Shown in pieces: positions 43,838 through 52,347 of a DNA stretch of 64,000 nucleotides. The stretch spans positions 717,568-781,567 of the forward strand of contig NZ_KQ948424.1 in assembly GCF_001514065.1 (NCBI RefSeq). Reading direction: 5' to 3'. The DNA comes from Streptomyces antibioticus (GTDB lineage Bacteria; Actinomycetota; Actinomycetes; Streptomycetales; Streptomycetaceae). A program made the position numbers and the translations under genes. Below the pieces are notes generated by a model. That model made no database searches. It saw nothing but the letters and a program-made list of their open reading frames with translations, and was not told the origin of the DNA. Numbering within the stretch: the first letter of the stretch is position 1; every line of letters begins with the position of its first letter.

Positions 43838-44770
43838 ATGAACGCACGGGGAACCGGACCCGCCCTTCGCGTGGCCGTGTTCGGCCTGACCGTCACGCTC
43901 GTGGGGTACGCCCTGCTGGCGGCGTGGCTGGCCGGGAACGCGTACGTCAACGACCGGGCACGGGATCACTTCCGCGAGCATCGCGGATACGCCTCGGGTC
44001 TCGTCCTGCGGGACGCCCCCACCCCCGGCGACGAGGTCCGAGTCCGCTGGACGGACGACCGGCTCCATTCGCACGTCCAACGCTTCGTACCCGCCGCTGA
44101 GTCGTATCCCTACTCCAGGTACATGATCTTCCCACTGGAGTACGACCCCACCGAGAAGCACCCCAGCGCCCACCCTTACGAAGAAGGGAAGTTCGGCCCC
44201 GCCCCCCTCGACGAGGACGCCCTCATCGGCTCCGCCGTCATCGCCGCGCTCGCAGCCGCCGGCCTCGTCGCCGCCTGGGCACGCCGCGGCCTGACGTTCC
44301 GGCTCGCGGCCCGCCGCCCGGGCCGCTCCATGACGGCCGACGTGCGGATCGGGACGCGCGCCCGGTCCTTCCACTGGCAGGCCGCGAGGACGCCGTGGCT
44401 CGTCCTGGACGACCGGCACTGGCAGCGCGTGATGTGGCACCCCGCGCTCGCCGAACACTGGGACGGCACCTCCGTGACGGTCCACGGCGACCGCACCGCC
44501 GTGGCGGTCCTGCCGGACGGAACCCGCCTGGTCCCGGTGGGCCGGCTGCGCCACCGGGAGCCGGCCCGCCTGACCTTCACGCACCTCCGGTCCGCCCCCG
44601 CCCACGCGTGGTGGCGGCGGGCCTGGCCGGCGACGGCGTACGGCACCGTCTTCGGCTTCGCCGCGGGTTTCTGGCTGGGCGACGGCACCCTGCTCGCCGT
44701 GGTCGGCCACACCCTCGCGTTCGCGACCCTGTCGACCGCGTTGTGGGCCCTGTACGCCCCGGAGCTCTAG
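43838..44770 (+). CDS. Multi-pass membrane protein, function unknown
   Basis: 310 residues. A first helix (VAVFGLTVTLVGYALLAAWL) is followed by an extracytoplasmic domain of about 100 residues with VRVRWTDDRLHSHVQRF, then a second helix (IGSAVIAALAAAGLVAAWA). A beta-rich cytoplasmic part (TWLVLDDRHWQRVMWHPALA-like) and two C-terminal helices (YGTVFGFAAGFWLGDG and AVVGHTLAFATLSTALWALY) follow. The layout resembles DUF3592-type proteins, but I cannot name a family with confidence. ATG with GGGGGAT upstream. Ends 13 bp before the convergent small gene. Confidence 0.78.
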   Translation: MNARGTGPALRVAVFGLTVTLVGYALLAAWLAGNAYVNDRARDHFREHRGYASGLVLRDAPTPGDEVRVRWTDDRLHSHVQRFVPAAESYPYSRYMIFPLEYDPTEKHPSAHPYEEGKFGPAPLDEDALIGSAVIAALAAAGLVAAWARRGLTFRLAARRPGRSMTADVRIGTRARSFHWQAARTPWLVLDDRHWQRVMWHPALAEHWDGTSVTVHGDRTAVAVLPDGTRLVPVGRLRHREPARLTFTHLRSAPAHAWWRRAWPATAYGTVFGFAAGFWLGDGTLLAVVGHTLAFATLSTALWALYAPEL

Positions 44771-44783
44771 AGCCGGTCCGGCC

Positions 44784-45035
44784 CTAACCCACCGTCTCGA
44801 ACCGCCACCGATGCACGGCCCGAGTCACCAACTCCCCGCCTGGCTCAGGCAGTTCAGGGAGTACGGCATCGAACTCGGCGTCCCACCACGTGATCACCAG
44901 CACCCGGTCCTGCGGCGCCCGGAACGTCTCCCGGCGCAGCGGAGGCACCCCCAGCTCCTGTGCCCGCGCCCAGGCCAGCAGGTCCTCACCCCGGCCCTCG
45001 ACGGCCCGTGCCTCCCACATCAACGCGACCGTCAC
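44784..45035 (-). CDS. Small protein coupled to tsaD, function unknown
   Basis: 83 residues: [20 protein letters not shown] at the start and [20 protein letters not shown] in the middle. The alternating pattern suggests a small ferredoxin-like alpha/beta domain. GTG overlaps the tsaD stop by 4 bp (GTGA), so it is translated by coupling. No family was recognised. It lies at the 3' end of the tsaB-rimI-tsaD operon. Confidence 0.75.
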   Translation of the reverse strand: MTVALMWEARAVEGRGEDLLAWARAQELGVPPLRRETFRAPQDRVLVITWWDAEFDAVLPELPEPGGELVTRAVHRWRFETVG

Positions 45036-46117
45036 GAGTAGAGGTTCTCCTTGCTGACCTCGTGGACGTGGTCGTGCCCGGGGACGTGCGGATCGGTCAC
45101 CGGCAGCGAGGAGTCGGCCGACAGGTCCCAGCTGGAGGCGGGCCGGTTGCGGGCGACCATCTCGGCGCCGAGCGCGGCCACCATCGCGCCGTTGTCCGTG
45201 CACAGCTTGGGCCGCGGCACGCGCAGCCGGATGCCGGCCGCCTCGCAGCGCTCCTGGGCCAGCGCCCGCAGCCGGGAGTTGGCCGCGACCCCGCCGCCGA
45301 TCATGAGGTGGTCGACGCCCTCGTCGCGACAGGCCCTCACAGCCTTCCGCGTCAGCACATCCACGACCGCCTCCTGGAAGGAGGCCGACACATCGCGCAC
45401 CGGCACCTCCTCACCGGCCGCCCGCTTCGCCTCGATCCAGCGGGCGACCGCCGTCTTCAGCCCGGAGAAGGAGAAGTCGTACGCCGGGTCGCGCGGCCCG
45501 GTCAGACCGCGCGGGAAGGCGATCGCGTTGGGGTCGCCCTCCTTGGCGTACCGGTCGATGACCGGTCCGCCCGGGAAGCCGAGGTTCAGCACGCGGGCGA
45601 TCTTGTCGAAGGCCTCGCCGGCCGCGTCGTCGATGGTCGCGCCGAGCGGCCGTACGTCGGTCGTGATGTCCGTGGACAGCAGGAGCGACGAGTGGCCGCC
45701 GCTCACCAGCAGGGCCATCGTCGGCTCCGGAAGCGCGCCGTGCTCCAGCTGGTCCACGCAGATGTGGGAGGCGAGATGGTTGACGCCGTAGAGGGGCTTG
45801 CCGAGGGCGTAGGCGTACGCCTTGGCCGCCGAGACGCCGACCAGCAGGGCACCGGCGAGACCGGGACCGGCGGTGACGGCGATGCCGTCGAGGTCCTTCG
45901 CCGTGACGCCCGCGTCCTTCAGCGCGCGCTCGATGGTCGGCACCATCGCCTCCAGATGGGCCCGGGAGGCGACCTCCGGCACGACCCCGCCGAAGCGCGC
46001 GTGCTCGTCGACGCTGGAGGCGACGGCGTCGGCGAGCAGGGTGGTGCCACGGACGATGCCGACGCCGGTCTCGTCGCAGGAGGTCTCGATGCCGAGGACG
46101 AGTGGTTCGTCAGCCAT
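45032..46117 (-). CDS. tsaD: tRNA N6-adenosine threonylcarbamoyltransferase TsaD
   Basis: The Kae1/Gcp enzyme that moves the threonylcarbamoyl group to A37 of ANN-decoding tRNAs. 361 residues, ASKHA fold: [16 protein letters not shown], metal ligands in [46 protein letters not shown] and [16 protein letters not shown] 46117 overlaps the rimI stop by 8 bp (ATGGCTGA). Operon order tsaB-rimI-tsaD-small protein, all overlapping. Confidence 0.97.
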   Translation of the reverse strand: MADEPLVLGIETSCDETGVGIVRGTTLLADAVASSVDEHARFGGVVPEVASRAHLEAMVPTIERALKDAGVTAKDLDGIAVTAGPGLAGALLVGVSAAKAYAYALGKPLYGVNHLASHICVDQLEHGALPEPTMALLVSGGHSSLLLSTDITTDVRPLGATIDDAAGEAFDKIARVLNLGFPGGPVIDRYAKEGDPNAIAFPRGLTGPRDPAYDFSFSGLKTAVARWIEAKRAAGEEVPVRDVSASFQEAVVDVLTRKAVRACRDEGVDHLMIGGGVAANSRLRALAQERCEAAGIRLRVPRPKLCTDNGAMVAALGAEMVARNRPASSWDLSADSSLPVTDPHVPGHDHVHEVSKENLYS

Positions 46118-46598
46118 GGTTCTTCTCTTCACTCGCAGGGTCGATGATCAGGCGCATCACGAGGGCGTCGACGTTGCCCGGCTGGTAGTAGCCGCGGCGG
46201 AAGCCGATGGGCGCGAAACCGAAGCGCTCGTACAGCTTCTGCGCGCGGACGTTGTCCACCCGGCACTCCAGCATCACCTCGGCGCACTCGAACGCGGTGG
46301 CCGCCTGCAACAGTTCGGTCAGCAGCCGCCCGCCGAGGCCGGTGCCCCAGTGGTCGCGGGCGACGGCGATGGTCTGCACGTCGCCCAGCTCACCGGAGGA
46401 GGCGAGTCCGGCGTACCCGACGAGCCGTCCGTCCTCCTCGGCGACCAGGTACCGGCGGTTCGCCGTGGCGCCGCGCGCATGGGCCAGCTCGGACCAGAAC
46501 ATCCCCCGCGACCAGGCGTCCTCGGGGAAGAGGTCCCGCTCCAGCTCCAGCACCGGATCGATGTCCCACCAGCGCATCTCACGCAGTACGGGGGTCAC
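46110..46598 (-). CDS. rimI: Ribosomal protein S18 alanine N-acetyltransferase family
   Basis: A GNAT acetyltransferase of 162 residues: [20 protein letters not shown] at the N-terminus, acetyl-CoA loop [20 protein letters not shown], and [22 protein letters not shown] overlaps the tsaB stop by 4 bp (GTGA). The embedding between tsaB and tsaD is the classical bacterial arrangement for RimI. Confidence 0.95.
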   Translation of the reverse strand: MTPVLREMRWWDIDPVLELERDLFPEDAWSRGMFWSELAHARGATANRRYLVAEEDGRLVGYAGLASSGELGDVQTIAVARDHWGTGLGGRLLTELLQAATAFECAEVMLECRVDNVRAQKLYERFGFAPIGFRRGYYQPGNVDALVMRLIIDPASEEKNHG

Positions 46599-47248
46599 TT
46601 GGGGGTGACCACCTTGTAGTTCTTGGGGACCTGGGCGTCGGGCCGGCGCAGGTACAGCGGCCGGGGCGCCGGCAGCTCCTCGCCCGCGGCGAGCCGCTCG
46701 GCGGCCAGCGCGGCGAGGGCGGCGGCCGACACGTGCTCGGGCGCGTAGGCGGCCGGGAAGGTGTCGGGGTAGAGCAGCGCGCCGGCGCCCACGGCGGGCA
46801 CTCCGGCGACCTGCTCGGCGATGTCGGCGGGCCGGTCCACGGCGGGGTCGGTGACCCGGGTGCGGCGGTCGTCGTAGCGCGCCCAGTAGACCTCCTTGCG
46901 CCGGGCGTCGGTCGCCACGACGAAGGGGCCCTCGACGTCCGCGGCGTACGCGAGCCCGTCCAGCGTGCACACGCCGTGCACGGGGACGCCGAGCGCGAGG
47001 CCGAAGGTGTCGGCGGTCATCAGCCCGACCCGCAGCCCGGTGTAGGGGCCGGGTCCGATCCCTACGACGATGCCGGTGACGGCGTCGAGCCTGAGCCCGG
47101 CCTCGGCGAGGACCCGGTCGACGGCCGGCAGCAGCAGCTCGCCGTGCCGGCGCGCGTCCACCTGGCCAGAGGAGGCGATGACGTCCGTTCCGTCGTGCAG
47201 GGCGACGGTGACGGCGGGAGTGGCGGTATCCAGAGCGAGCAAGAGCAC
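46595..47248 (-). CDS. tsaB: tRNA threonylcarbamoyladenosine synthesis protein TsaB
   Basis: 217 residues. The ASKHA-fold partner of TsaD in the t6A complex with TsaE; it is a platform rather than an enzyme. It starts MLLLALDTATPAVTVALHDG (GTG start), then RRHGELLLPAVDRVLAEAG, VVGIGPGPYTGLRVGLMTAD and VVATDARRKEVYWARYD. First gene of the tsaB-rimI-tsaD operon; tsaE lies about 1 kb upstream on the same strand, separated by two small genes. Confidence 0.95.
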   Translation of the reverse strand: MLLLALDTATPAVTVALHDGTDVIASSGQVDARRHGELLLPAVDRVLAEAGLRLDAVTGIVVGIGPGPYTGLRVGLMTADTFGLALGVPVHGVCTLDGLAYAADVEGPFVVATDARRKEVYWARYDDRRTRVTDPAVDRPADIAEQVAGVPAVGAGALLYPDTFPAAYAPEHVSAAALAALAAERLAAGEELPAPRPLYLRRPDAQVPKNYKVVTPK

Positions 47249-47356
47249 GCAAACAGCCTACGGCTCCCGCGCCGCGCACATCGCCGCCCCGGCGGGACAC
47301 CCGCCGACTGCTAACGTCGCGAAGGATCACTGCGTACGACAATGAGGTGGACGACC

Positions 47357-47911
47357 GTGCCCAGCACTTCTGCCGGAATCGTCACCGGACTGACCACCGC
47401 GGCCCTCGTCGCGGTCGGTGTCCTCGCCTACCAGGCTTCGGCGACCGTGCCCGCCACGCTCGGGCGACCGCACACGGGCGCCACCCCCGAGGTCGCCGCC
47501 GCGAAGGCGCCCCGGGACACCCGTCACCCCGCCGCCCTGCCGGCCGGCTCCGGAACGGGTGAACGGGTCGTGTACTCGGTGGACGACAACCGGGTCTGGC
47601 TGGTCGCGGCGGGCGACAAGGTCACGCGGACCTTCGAGGTCACCCCCGGCACGGTCGACCCTGCGCCGGGCTCCTACTGGGTCACGTCCCGCTCGAACAC
47701 GGTCACCGGCACCGACGGCACCCCCATCGAGCACGTCGTCCGCTTCGCCACCGCCGGCAACGTCACGATCGGCTTCAGCGCGGCCGTCGGCACGCCCACC
47801 GCGCCGCCCGACCCCGGCGTGAAGACGGGCGGCATCCGGGAGACCCGCCCGGACGGCAACGCGATGTGGACCTTCGCGACGATCGGCCGGAAGGTGATCG
47901 TGATCCGCTAG
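47357..47911 (+). CDS. Membrane-anchored L,D-transpeptidase-like protein lacking the catalytic motif
   Basis: 184 residues. An N-terminal hydrophobic segment (AGIVTGLTTAALVAVGVLAY) acts as signal or anchor. The second half resembles a small YkuD beta-domain: RVVYSVDDNRVWLVAAGDK, then PGTVDPAPGSYWVTSRSN, with HVVRF where the first motif begins. The family SHGCxR active site aligns with TGGIRE, so both His and Cys are missing. Probably a non-catalytic relative. GTG 47357 has AGGTGG 6 bp upstream; ATG 47342 is also in frame. Its stop overlaps the convergent small gene by 3 bases. Confidence 0.7.
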   Translation: MPSTSAGIVTGLTTAALVAVGVLAYQASATVPATLGRPHTGATPEVAAAKAPRDTRHPAALPAGSGTGERVVYSVDDNRVWLVAAGDKVTRTFEVTPGTVDPAPGSYWVTSRSNTVTGTDGTPIEHVVRFATAGNVTIGFSAAVGTPTAPPDPGVKTGGIRETRPDGNAMWTFATIGRKVIVIR

Positions 47912-48069
47912 GCGGCTTCGCGGTGGCTTTCCCGCGGCAGCGTCTCGGGGTCCGGCAGGCGCGGTGGGGTCGAGATCGTGTGCGCCGCGGCGCAGGCCGC
48001 CAGCAGGTCGCGCATGGATACCGCGGACACCGCGCGCGGCGTCGACTCGTCTCGTTCCGTGGCCGACAT
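47908..48069 (-). CDS. 53-residue small protein, function unknown
   Basis: Starts MSATERDESTPRAVSAVSMR and continues DLLAACAAAHTISTPPRLPD to a TAG stop. The ATG has a near-perfect AGGAGG with a 6-bp spacing (AGGAGGCGACCATG), which makes a real gene likely despite its size. It has a short amphipathic helix (MRDLLAACAAAHT) with one Cys and no membrane segment. A GTTAGGT-AG-ACCTAAC palindrome lies 32 bp upstream and could control it. Convergent with the transpeptidase-like gene. Confidence 0.7.
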   Translation of the reverse strand: MSATERDESTPRAVSAVSMRDLLAACAAAHTISTPPRLPDPETLPRESHREAA

Positions 48070-48100
48070 GGTCGCCTCCTGAGCACCGGGGGCGGACGTG

Positions 48101-48116
48101 GTTAGGTAGACCTAAC
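48101..48116. promoter_or_regulatory. Perfect palindrome upstream of the small protein
   Basis: GTTAGGT-AG-ACCTAAC, an 8-bp-arm inverted repeat (counting through the dinucleotide) in an AT-rich gap. The half-sites look like those of DtxR-type iron boxes, but the spacing differs. A candidate operator for the 53-residue gene. Confidence 0.55.
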
Positions 48117-48207
48117 TACGAACTGGATACCATGTGACCACGCACAAGACGCCGAAAGCAATATCTTGCCGACGTCTTGTCGGAACGTTCACCGAAATCG
48201 GCGCCTG

Positions 48208-48714
48208 TCAGGCGGTGAGCAGGCTCAGGTCGGCCGCCGCCCAGCGCTCGCCGAGCCCGGTCAGCGTCACGTGCCGTACCTCGTCGGTGGTGTCGCCGAC
48301 GGCCCGGTGGATCTGCACCTGGAGCCGGTCGTCCGTCAGCTCCTCGACCTTGCCCTCGCCCCACTCCACGACGATCACCGAGTCGGGCAGCGAGACGTCG
48401 AGGTCGAGGTCCTCCATCTCGTCGAGGCCGCCGCCCAGCCGGTAGGCGTCGACATGGACGAGCGGCGGACCGTCACCGAGGGACGGGTGGACACGGGCGA
48501 TCACGAAGGTCGGGGACGTGACGGCGCCGCGCACGCCCAGCCCTTCGCCCAGACCCCGGGTCAGCGTCGTCTTGCCCGCGCCGAGCTCTCCGCTGAGCAT
48601 CACGAGATCCCCGGCCCGCAGCAGCTTGGCCAGCTTCCGGCCCAGCTCGCGCATCTGCTCGGGGGAGGTGACGGTCAGCTCGGTCTCAGCCGGGCTGTGC
48701 GGTACTGCTTCCAT
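48208..48714 (-). CDS. tsaE: tRNA threonylcarbamoyladenosine ATPase TsaE
   Basis: A 168-residue P-loop ATPase that drives turnover of the TsaB-TsaD complex. Walker A GELGAGKTTL, then SPTFVIARVH, HVDAYRLGG and VIVVEWGEGK. ATG 48714 lies within the 3' end of the upstream hydrolase (29-bp overlap), indicating coupling. Slightly longer than E. coli TsaE due to an N-terminal extension. Confidence 0.96.
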   Translation of the reverse strand: MEAVPHSPAETELTVTSPEQMRELGRKLAKLLRAGDLVMLSGELGAGKTTLTRGLGEGLGVRGAVTSPTFVIARVHPSLGDGPPLVHVDAYRLGGGLDEMEDLDLDVSLPDSVIVVEWGEGKVEELTDDRLQVQIHRAVGDTTDEVRHVTLTGLGERWAAADLSLLTA

Positions 48715-49915
48715 AACCGCCCACCGTAGCCCCTGCCGGCACGGCGCCCGCGCGGGTGAGGAGGTCCGCGAGGCGGTCGGTGACCACTTCCGGGTGCTCC
48801 AGCATCACCAGATGCCCCGCGTCCGGCACCAGCACCAGCTCGGCGTCCGGCAGCAGCCCGGCGATGGCCTCGCTGTGCTCGCTGGGCGTGACGAGGTCCC
48901 CGATCCCGGCCAGCACGAGCACCGGGAGGTCTCTGAAGTGGGCGAGGGCCTCGGTCTTGTCGTGGTCGGTGAAGGCCGGGTAGAACTCGGCGACCACGTC
49001 GATCGGCGTGGCCTCGATCATCCGCTCGGCGAACCGAGCGACGGCCGGGTCGACGTCCCGCGACGCGAACGAGTAGCGCTTGATGATCCCGGCGAACAGG
49101 TCGGCGGTGGCCTGCCGTCCCTTCTCCACCAGGTCGGCACGCTGCCCCAGCGCCTTCAGCAGCCCCGGCAGCACGCGTCGCACCGCGTTCACACCCGCGA
49201 CGGGCAACCCGAAGTTGACCTCGCCGAGCCGCCCGGAGGACGTCCCCACCAGAGCGACGGCGACGACCCGCTCCCGGATGAGCTCCGGGTACTGGTCGGC
49301 GAGCGCCATGACGGTCATCCCGCCCATGGAGTGCCCGACGAGCACGAGCGGCCCCTCGGGCGCGGCCGCGTCGATGACGGCCTTCAGATCCCGCCCGAGC
49401 TGGTCGATGTCGACCGGCACGTCGTCCTGCACCTGCCGCACCCCGCGCCCGGACCGGCCATGACTGCGCTGGTCCCAGTGCACGGTCCGCACGACACCCC
49501 GCAGCGCGGCCCGCTGGAAGTGCCAGGAGTCCTGGCTCAGGCAGTAGCCGTGGCTGAAGACGACGGTGACGGGCAGCGGCGCCTTCCGGCCGAACAGCCG
49601 CCGCCGACGCGGCGCGGACCCACCCTCCGGCTCCACGTCGTCGACCTCGTAGTACAACTCCGTGCCGTCGTCGGCGTACGCCTTGCCGGGCATCCCGCGC
49701 AGCGCGCCGTACGGCCCCGCCGAGTCCAGGGCGAGCCGCGCCTTCTTGCGCATCCCGCGTCCGACGGTCATCCGCTCCAGGGCGACACCGGCCGCGGCCC
49801 CCGCCGCGACCACCCCTATCGCGGCCCCGGCGAGCCCGGTCGCCCGGCGCCAGTTGCCGGCCGCCGCGGTGGCGGAGGCGACGGCCAGGGCGGCCTCCGC
49901 ACTGCTCTCGCTCAC
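48686..49915 (-). CDS. Alpha/beta-hydrolase with N-terminal membrane segment
   Basis: 409 residues. An N-terminal hydrophobic helix (ATGLAGAAIGVVAAGAAAGV) and a basic stretch precede the alpha/beta-hydrolase domain. Oxyanion HG is in VVFSHGYCLSQDSW, the nucleophile elbow is VGHSMGG (Ser), the acid is in LAGIGDLVTPSEHSE, and the His is in VPDAGHLVMLEHPE. The triad is complete. The substrate is unknown; the position between alr and tsaE is conserved in Streptomyces to my recollection. GTG with GAGGAG upstream. Confidence 0.92.
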   Translation of the reverse strand: MSESSAEAALAVASATAAAGNWRRATGLAGAAIGVVAAGAAAGVALERMTVGRGMRKKARLALDSAGPYGALRGMPGKAYADDGTELYYEVDDVEPEGGSAPRRRRLFGRKAPLPVTVVFSHGYCLSQDSWHFQRAALRGVVRTVHWDQRSHGRSGRGVRQVQDDVPVDIDQLGRDLKAVIDAAAPEGPLVLVGHSMGGMTVMALADQYPELIRERVVAVALVGTSSGRLGEVNFGLPVAGVNAVRRVLPGLLKALGQRADLVEKGRQATADLFAGIIKRYSFASRDVDPAVARFAERMIEATPIDVVAEFYPAFTDHDKTEALAHFRDLPVLVLAGIGDLVTPSEHSEAIAGLLPDAELVLVPDAGHLVMLEHPEVVTDRLADLLTRAGAVPAGATVGGYGSSTAQPG

Positions 49916-50030
49916 GTACCGCTCCTCTTCACCGGGCCACCGGACTGGTGTGCACTGCTGGGCGCTTACCCAACTGGTCCGTCATTCACCTAAGAGAACT
50001 CACACGTAAAGAACGCACATCGAAAAGAAC

Positions 50031-51197
50031 TCAAACGGTCGCATGGACATAGACGCGCGGAACGCGCGATCCGATCCGCGTGACGATCTCGTACGCGATG
50101 GTCCCCGCCGCCTGCGCCCAGTCCTCGGCGGTGGGCTCGCCGCGGTCGCCGGGCCCGAAGAGTACGGCCTCACTGCCTACGTCCGGCTCGTCGCCCCCCA
50201 GATCGACGACGAACTGGTCCATGGCCACCCGCCCGGCCACCGTCCGCCACTTCCCGCCGACCAGCACCGGGCCGGTGCCCGAGGCGTGCCGCGGAATGCC
50301 GTCCGCGTACCCGACCGGGATGAGGCCGAGGGTGGTCTCGCCCGGGGTGATGTAGTGATGCCCGTAACTGACGCCGTGGCCGCCCGGCACCCGCTTGACC
50401 AGCGCCACGGACGCGGAGAGCGTCATCACCGGCCGCAGTCCGAGGTCGGCCGGGCTGCCGATCTCGGGGCTGGGCGAGATGCCGTAGACGGCGACACCGG
50501 TGCGCACCAGGTCGAAGTGGGCCTCGGGAAGGGTCAGCGTGGCGGGCGAGTTGGCGATGTGCCGCACCTCGGGGCGGACGCCGGCCCGCTCGGCGTCCGC
50601 GAGCATCTCCCGGAACGTCGAGAGCTGGGCGGCGATGGAGGGATGCCCGGGTTCGTCGGCGCAGGCGAAGTGCGACCAGAGCCCGGTGATCCGGACGACC
50701 CCGTCGGCCTCGGCACGCAGGGCCTCGGCCACCAGCTCGGCCCAGTCGGCACCCGGCTGACAGCCGTTGCGCCCGAGCCCGGTGTCGCCCTTGAGCTGCA
50801 CCCGCGCGGTCTTCCCCACCGCACGGGCTGCGTCGACGACCTCCCGCAGCGCCCACATCCCGCTCACGGACACGTCGAGCTCCGCCTCGACGGCTTCCCG
50901 CCAGGGCCCGCCGGGGGTCCAGAGCCAGCACATGATCCGTACGCCGTCGATCCCGGCGGCGCGCAGCGCGAGGGCTTCCTCGGGCGTGGCGGTACCCAGC
51001 CACTGAGCCCCCGCCTCGACGGCCGCGCGGGCACAGGGCACCGCCCCGTGGCCGTACGCGTCGGACTTGACCACGGCCATCAGGGCCGCGCCCGGCGCGA
51101 GGGCGCGCAGGGTCCGCACGTTGGCCCGCAGGGCGGCCAGATCGATCTCGGCGCGGGCGCGCAGGGGCGCGCTCGGCTGGGCAGCTGTCTCACTCAT
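50031..51197 (-). CDS. alr: Alanine racemase
   Basis: PLP enzyme making D-alanine for peptidoglycan. 388 residues. The PLP lysine is in MAVVKSDAYGHG (about residue 44), the barrel has LKGDTGLGRNGC, GLWSHFACADE and VRTGVAVYGISP, and the C-terminal domain carries the catalytic Tyr in GHGVSYGHHYITP and VAMDQFVVDLGG. The ATG is followed by ETAAQPSAPLRARAEIDLAA. A MITE-like element lies in its upstream region (51241-51341), which may affect its promoter. Confidence 0.97.
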   Translation of the reverse strand: MSETAAQPSAPLRARAEIDLAALRANVRTLRALAPGAALMAVVKSDAYGHGAVPCARAAVEAGAQWLGTATPEEALALRAAGIDGVRIMCWLWTPGGPWREAVEAELDVSVSGMWALREVVDAARAVGKTARVQLKGDTGLGRNGCQPGADWAELVAEALRAEADGVVRITGLWSHFACADEPGHPSIAAQLSTFREMLADAERAGVRPEVRHIANSPATLTLPEAHFDLVRTGVAVYGISPSPEIGSPADLGLRPVMTLSASVALVKRVPGGHGVSYGHHYITPGETTLGLIPVGYADGIPRHASGTGPVLVGGKWRTVAGRVAMDQFVVDLGGDEPDVGSEAVLFGPGDRGEPTAEDWAQAAGTIAYEIVTRIGSRVPRVYVHATV

Positions 51198-51240
51198 GGC
51201 GCCCCCAGTGTCTCAGAGGGTTCGGACACCCCTTCGTACG

Positions 51241-51341
51241 CGTAGGGCCTGCCCGGCGGATCATGCCGCGGACGCGGGGTCACCGGCATCACATAAGAAC
51301 CGCTGCTTTCCCGCGACCTGCTCCGCCGGACAGGCCCTACG
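51241..51341. mobile_element. 101-bp MITE-like element
   Basis: Terminal inverted repeats of 20 bp: CGTAGGGCCTGCCCGGCGGA (51241-51260) and its complement at 51322-51341, 19 of 20 matching. The 61-bp interior is non-coding. Ends of the type TAGGGCCTGTCCGGCGGA recur in Streptomyces genomes to my recollection, and TA at the ends could be a target duplication as in IS630/Tc1-type elements. It lies between alr and the L,D-transpeptidase gene and overlaps the latter's stop codon. No transposase inside, so it is non-autonomous. Confidence 0.75.
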
Positions 51342-52212
51342 TCCCGGACCGCCGCCCCCACACGAACACCCGGTCGCCGGTCTTCAGCACGCCCCACAGT
51401 TTCCGGGCGTCACCGAGGCGCAGGTTGACGCAGCCCATGGAGCCGACGGTGGTGAAGATGGAGCCGTAGACGGCGTGGAAGGCCTGTCCGCCGTCGAAGA
51501 ACTGCGCGTAGGGCATGGGCTGGTGGTACAGCGTCGAGACGTGGTTCTTGTGCTTCCAGTAGATCTTGTGCCAGCCGGCCCGGGTCGGGTACGCGGTGCG
51601 CCCGCTCCGCATGGGCACGGGCCCGTAGACGACCTTCTTCCCCTTCTGCACCCAGGTGATCTGCCGGGTGAGATCGACGCAGGCGACGCGGTAGGAGCGC
51701 ACCGGGCACTTCTTGGCGGCGTTGGGGTTCTTCCGGGCCGACAGGTACTGCATCCGAGCCCAGGTCACGGGGCCCGCGAACCCGATGGCGGGCGTGATCT
51801 TCTGCTTCTTCTGGAAAGCGCGGATGGCCTTGCAGTCGGCGGTCGACTGCTTGCCGTCCACCTTCCGCTTCAGCCATTTCTCCACCTGCCGCTGAAAGGG
51901 CCCGGTCGACTTCGTGCACGCCACGCGCGCGACGGCGTCCCGGAGCGGCACGTACTCGACCAGGTCGTACGCCCCCACGGCGGCGTCGGCGGGCTCGACC
52001 GCGTCCTCGACGGCACTGGGCGTGTACACCTTGGGCGCCAGCACCTGATCCGGCGTATCGATCTGCCAGGGCTGATACACCCCCGGCACCAGCTCGGCCT
52101 CGGGCCCGGCAGCGGGGGGCGGCGGCTCGGCGACGGCGACACCGACGGGCAGGAGGGCGGCGGCGACGATCGTCACGGCCAGGCTTCGGTAGGCGATATG
52201 TCTGCTGATCAT
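51337..52212 (-). CDS. Secreted L,D-transpeptidase (YkuD)
   Basis: 291 residues. A signal peptide (AVTIVAAALLPVGVAVAEPP) and Pro-rich linker are followed by a peptidoglycan-binding-like helical domain at about 110-165 (QRQVEKWLKRKVDGKQSTAD, AIGFAGPVTWARMQYLSA). The C-terminal YkuD domain has ITWVQKGKKVVYGPVPMRSG, AFHAVYG, and the Cys motif GSMGCVNLRLGDA. The usual His of SHGC is Met here; the nucleophile Cys is kept. It would form 3-3 crosslinks outside the membrane. The TAG stop lies inside the terminal repeat of the MITE-like element. Starts at ATG 52212 or 52272. Confidence 0.92.
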   Translation of the reverse strand: MISRHIAYRSLAVTIVAAALLPVGVAVAEPPPPAAGPEAELVPGVYQPWQIDTPDQVLAPKVYTPSAVEDAVEPADAAVGAYDLVEYVPLRDAVARVACTKSTGPFQRQVEKWLKRKVDGKQSTADCKAIRAFQKKQKITPAIGFAGPVTWARMQYLSARKNPNAAKKCPVRSYRVACVDLTRQITWVQKGKKVVYGPVPMRSGRTAYPTRAGWHKIYWKHKNHVSTLYHQPMPYAQFFDGGQAFHAVYGSIFTTVGSMGCVNLRLGDARKLWGVLKTGDRVFVWGRRSGT

Positions 52213-52347
52213 GCGATCAGAGAAACGTGCGCGGGGGTGGTGGCGGGGGTGCCGCGCGGCGGGGTCACTCATATTCAGGAGCGGCGGGCATCCCCCATCA
52301 ACCCGCAGCGGGCGCCCTTGCCCCGCCTGCGCCTCTGCCCCTGCTCC

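Noticed and set aside
48101-48116. Iron box (DtxR/DmdR site)
   Set aside because: Half-sites TTAGGT/ACCTAA are similar, but the classical 19-bp spacing is not met; kept only as an unassigned palindrome.
51241-51341. Rho-independent terminator for the L,D-transpeptidase or alr instead of a mobile element
   Set aside because: The inverted ends are 61 bp apart with a long unpaired interior and match an end sequence repeated elsewhere, so an element fits better, though not proven.
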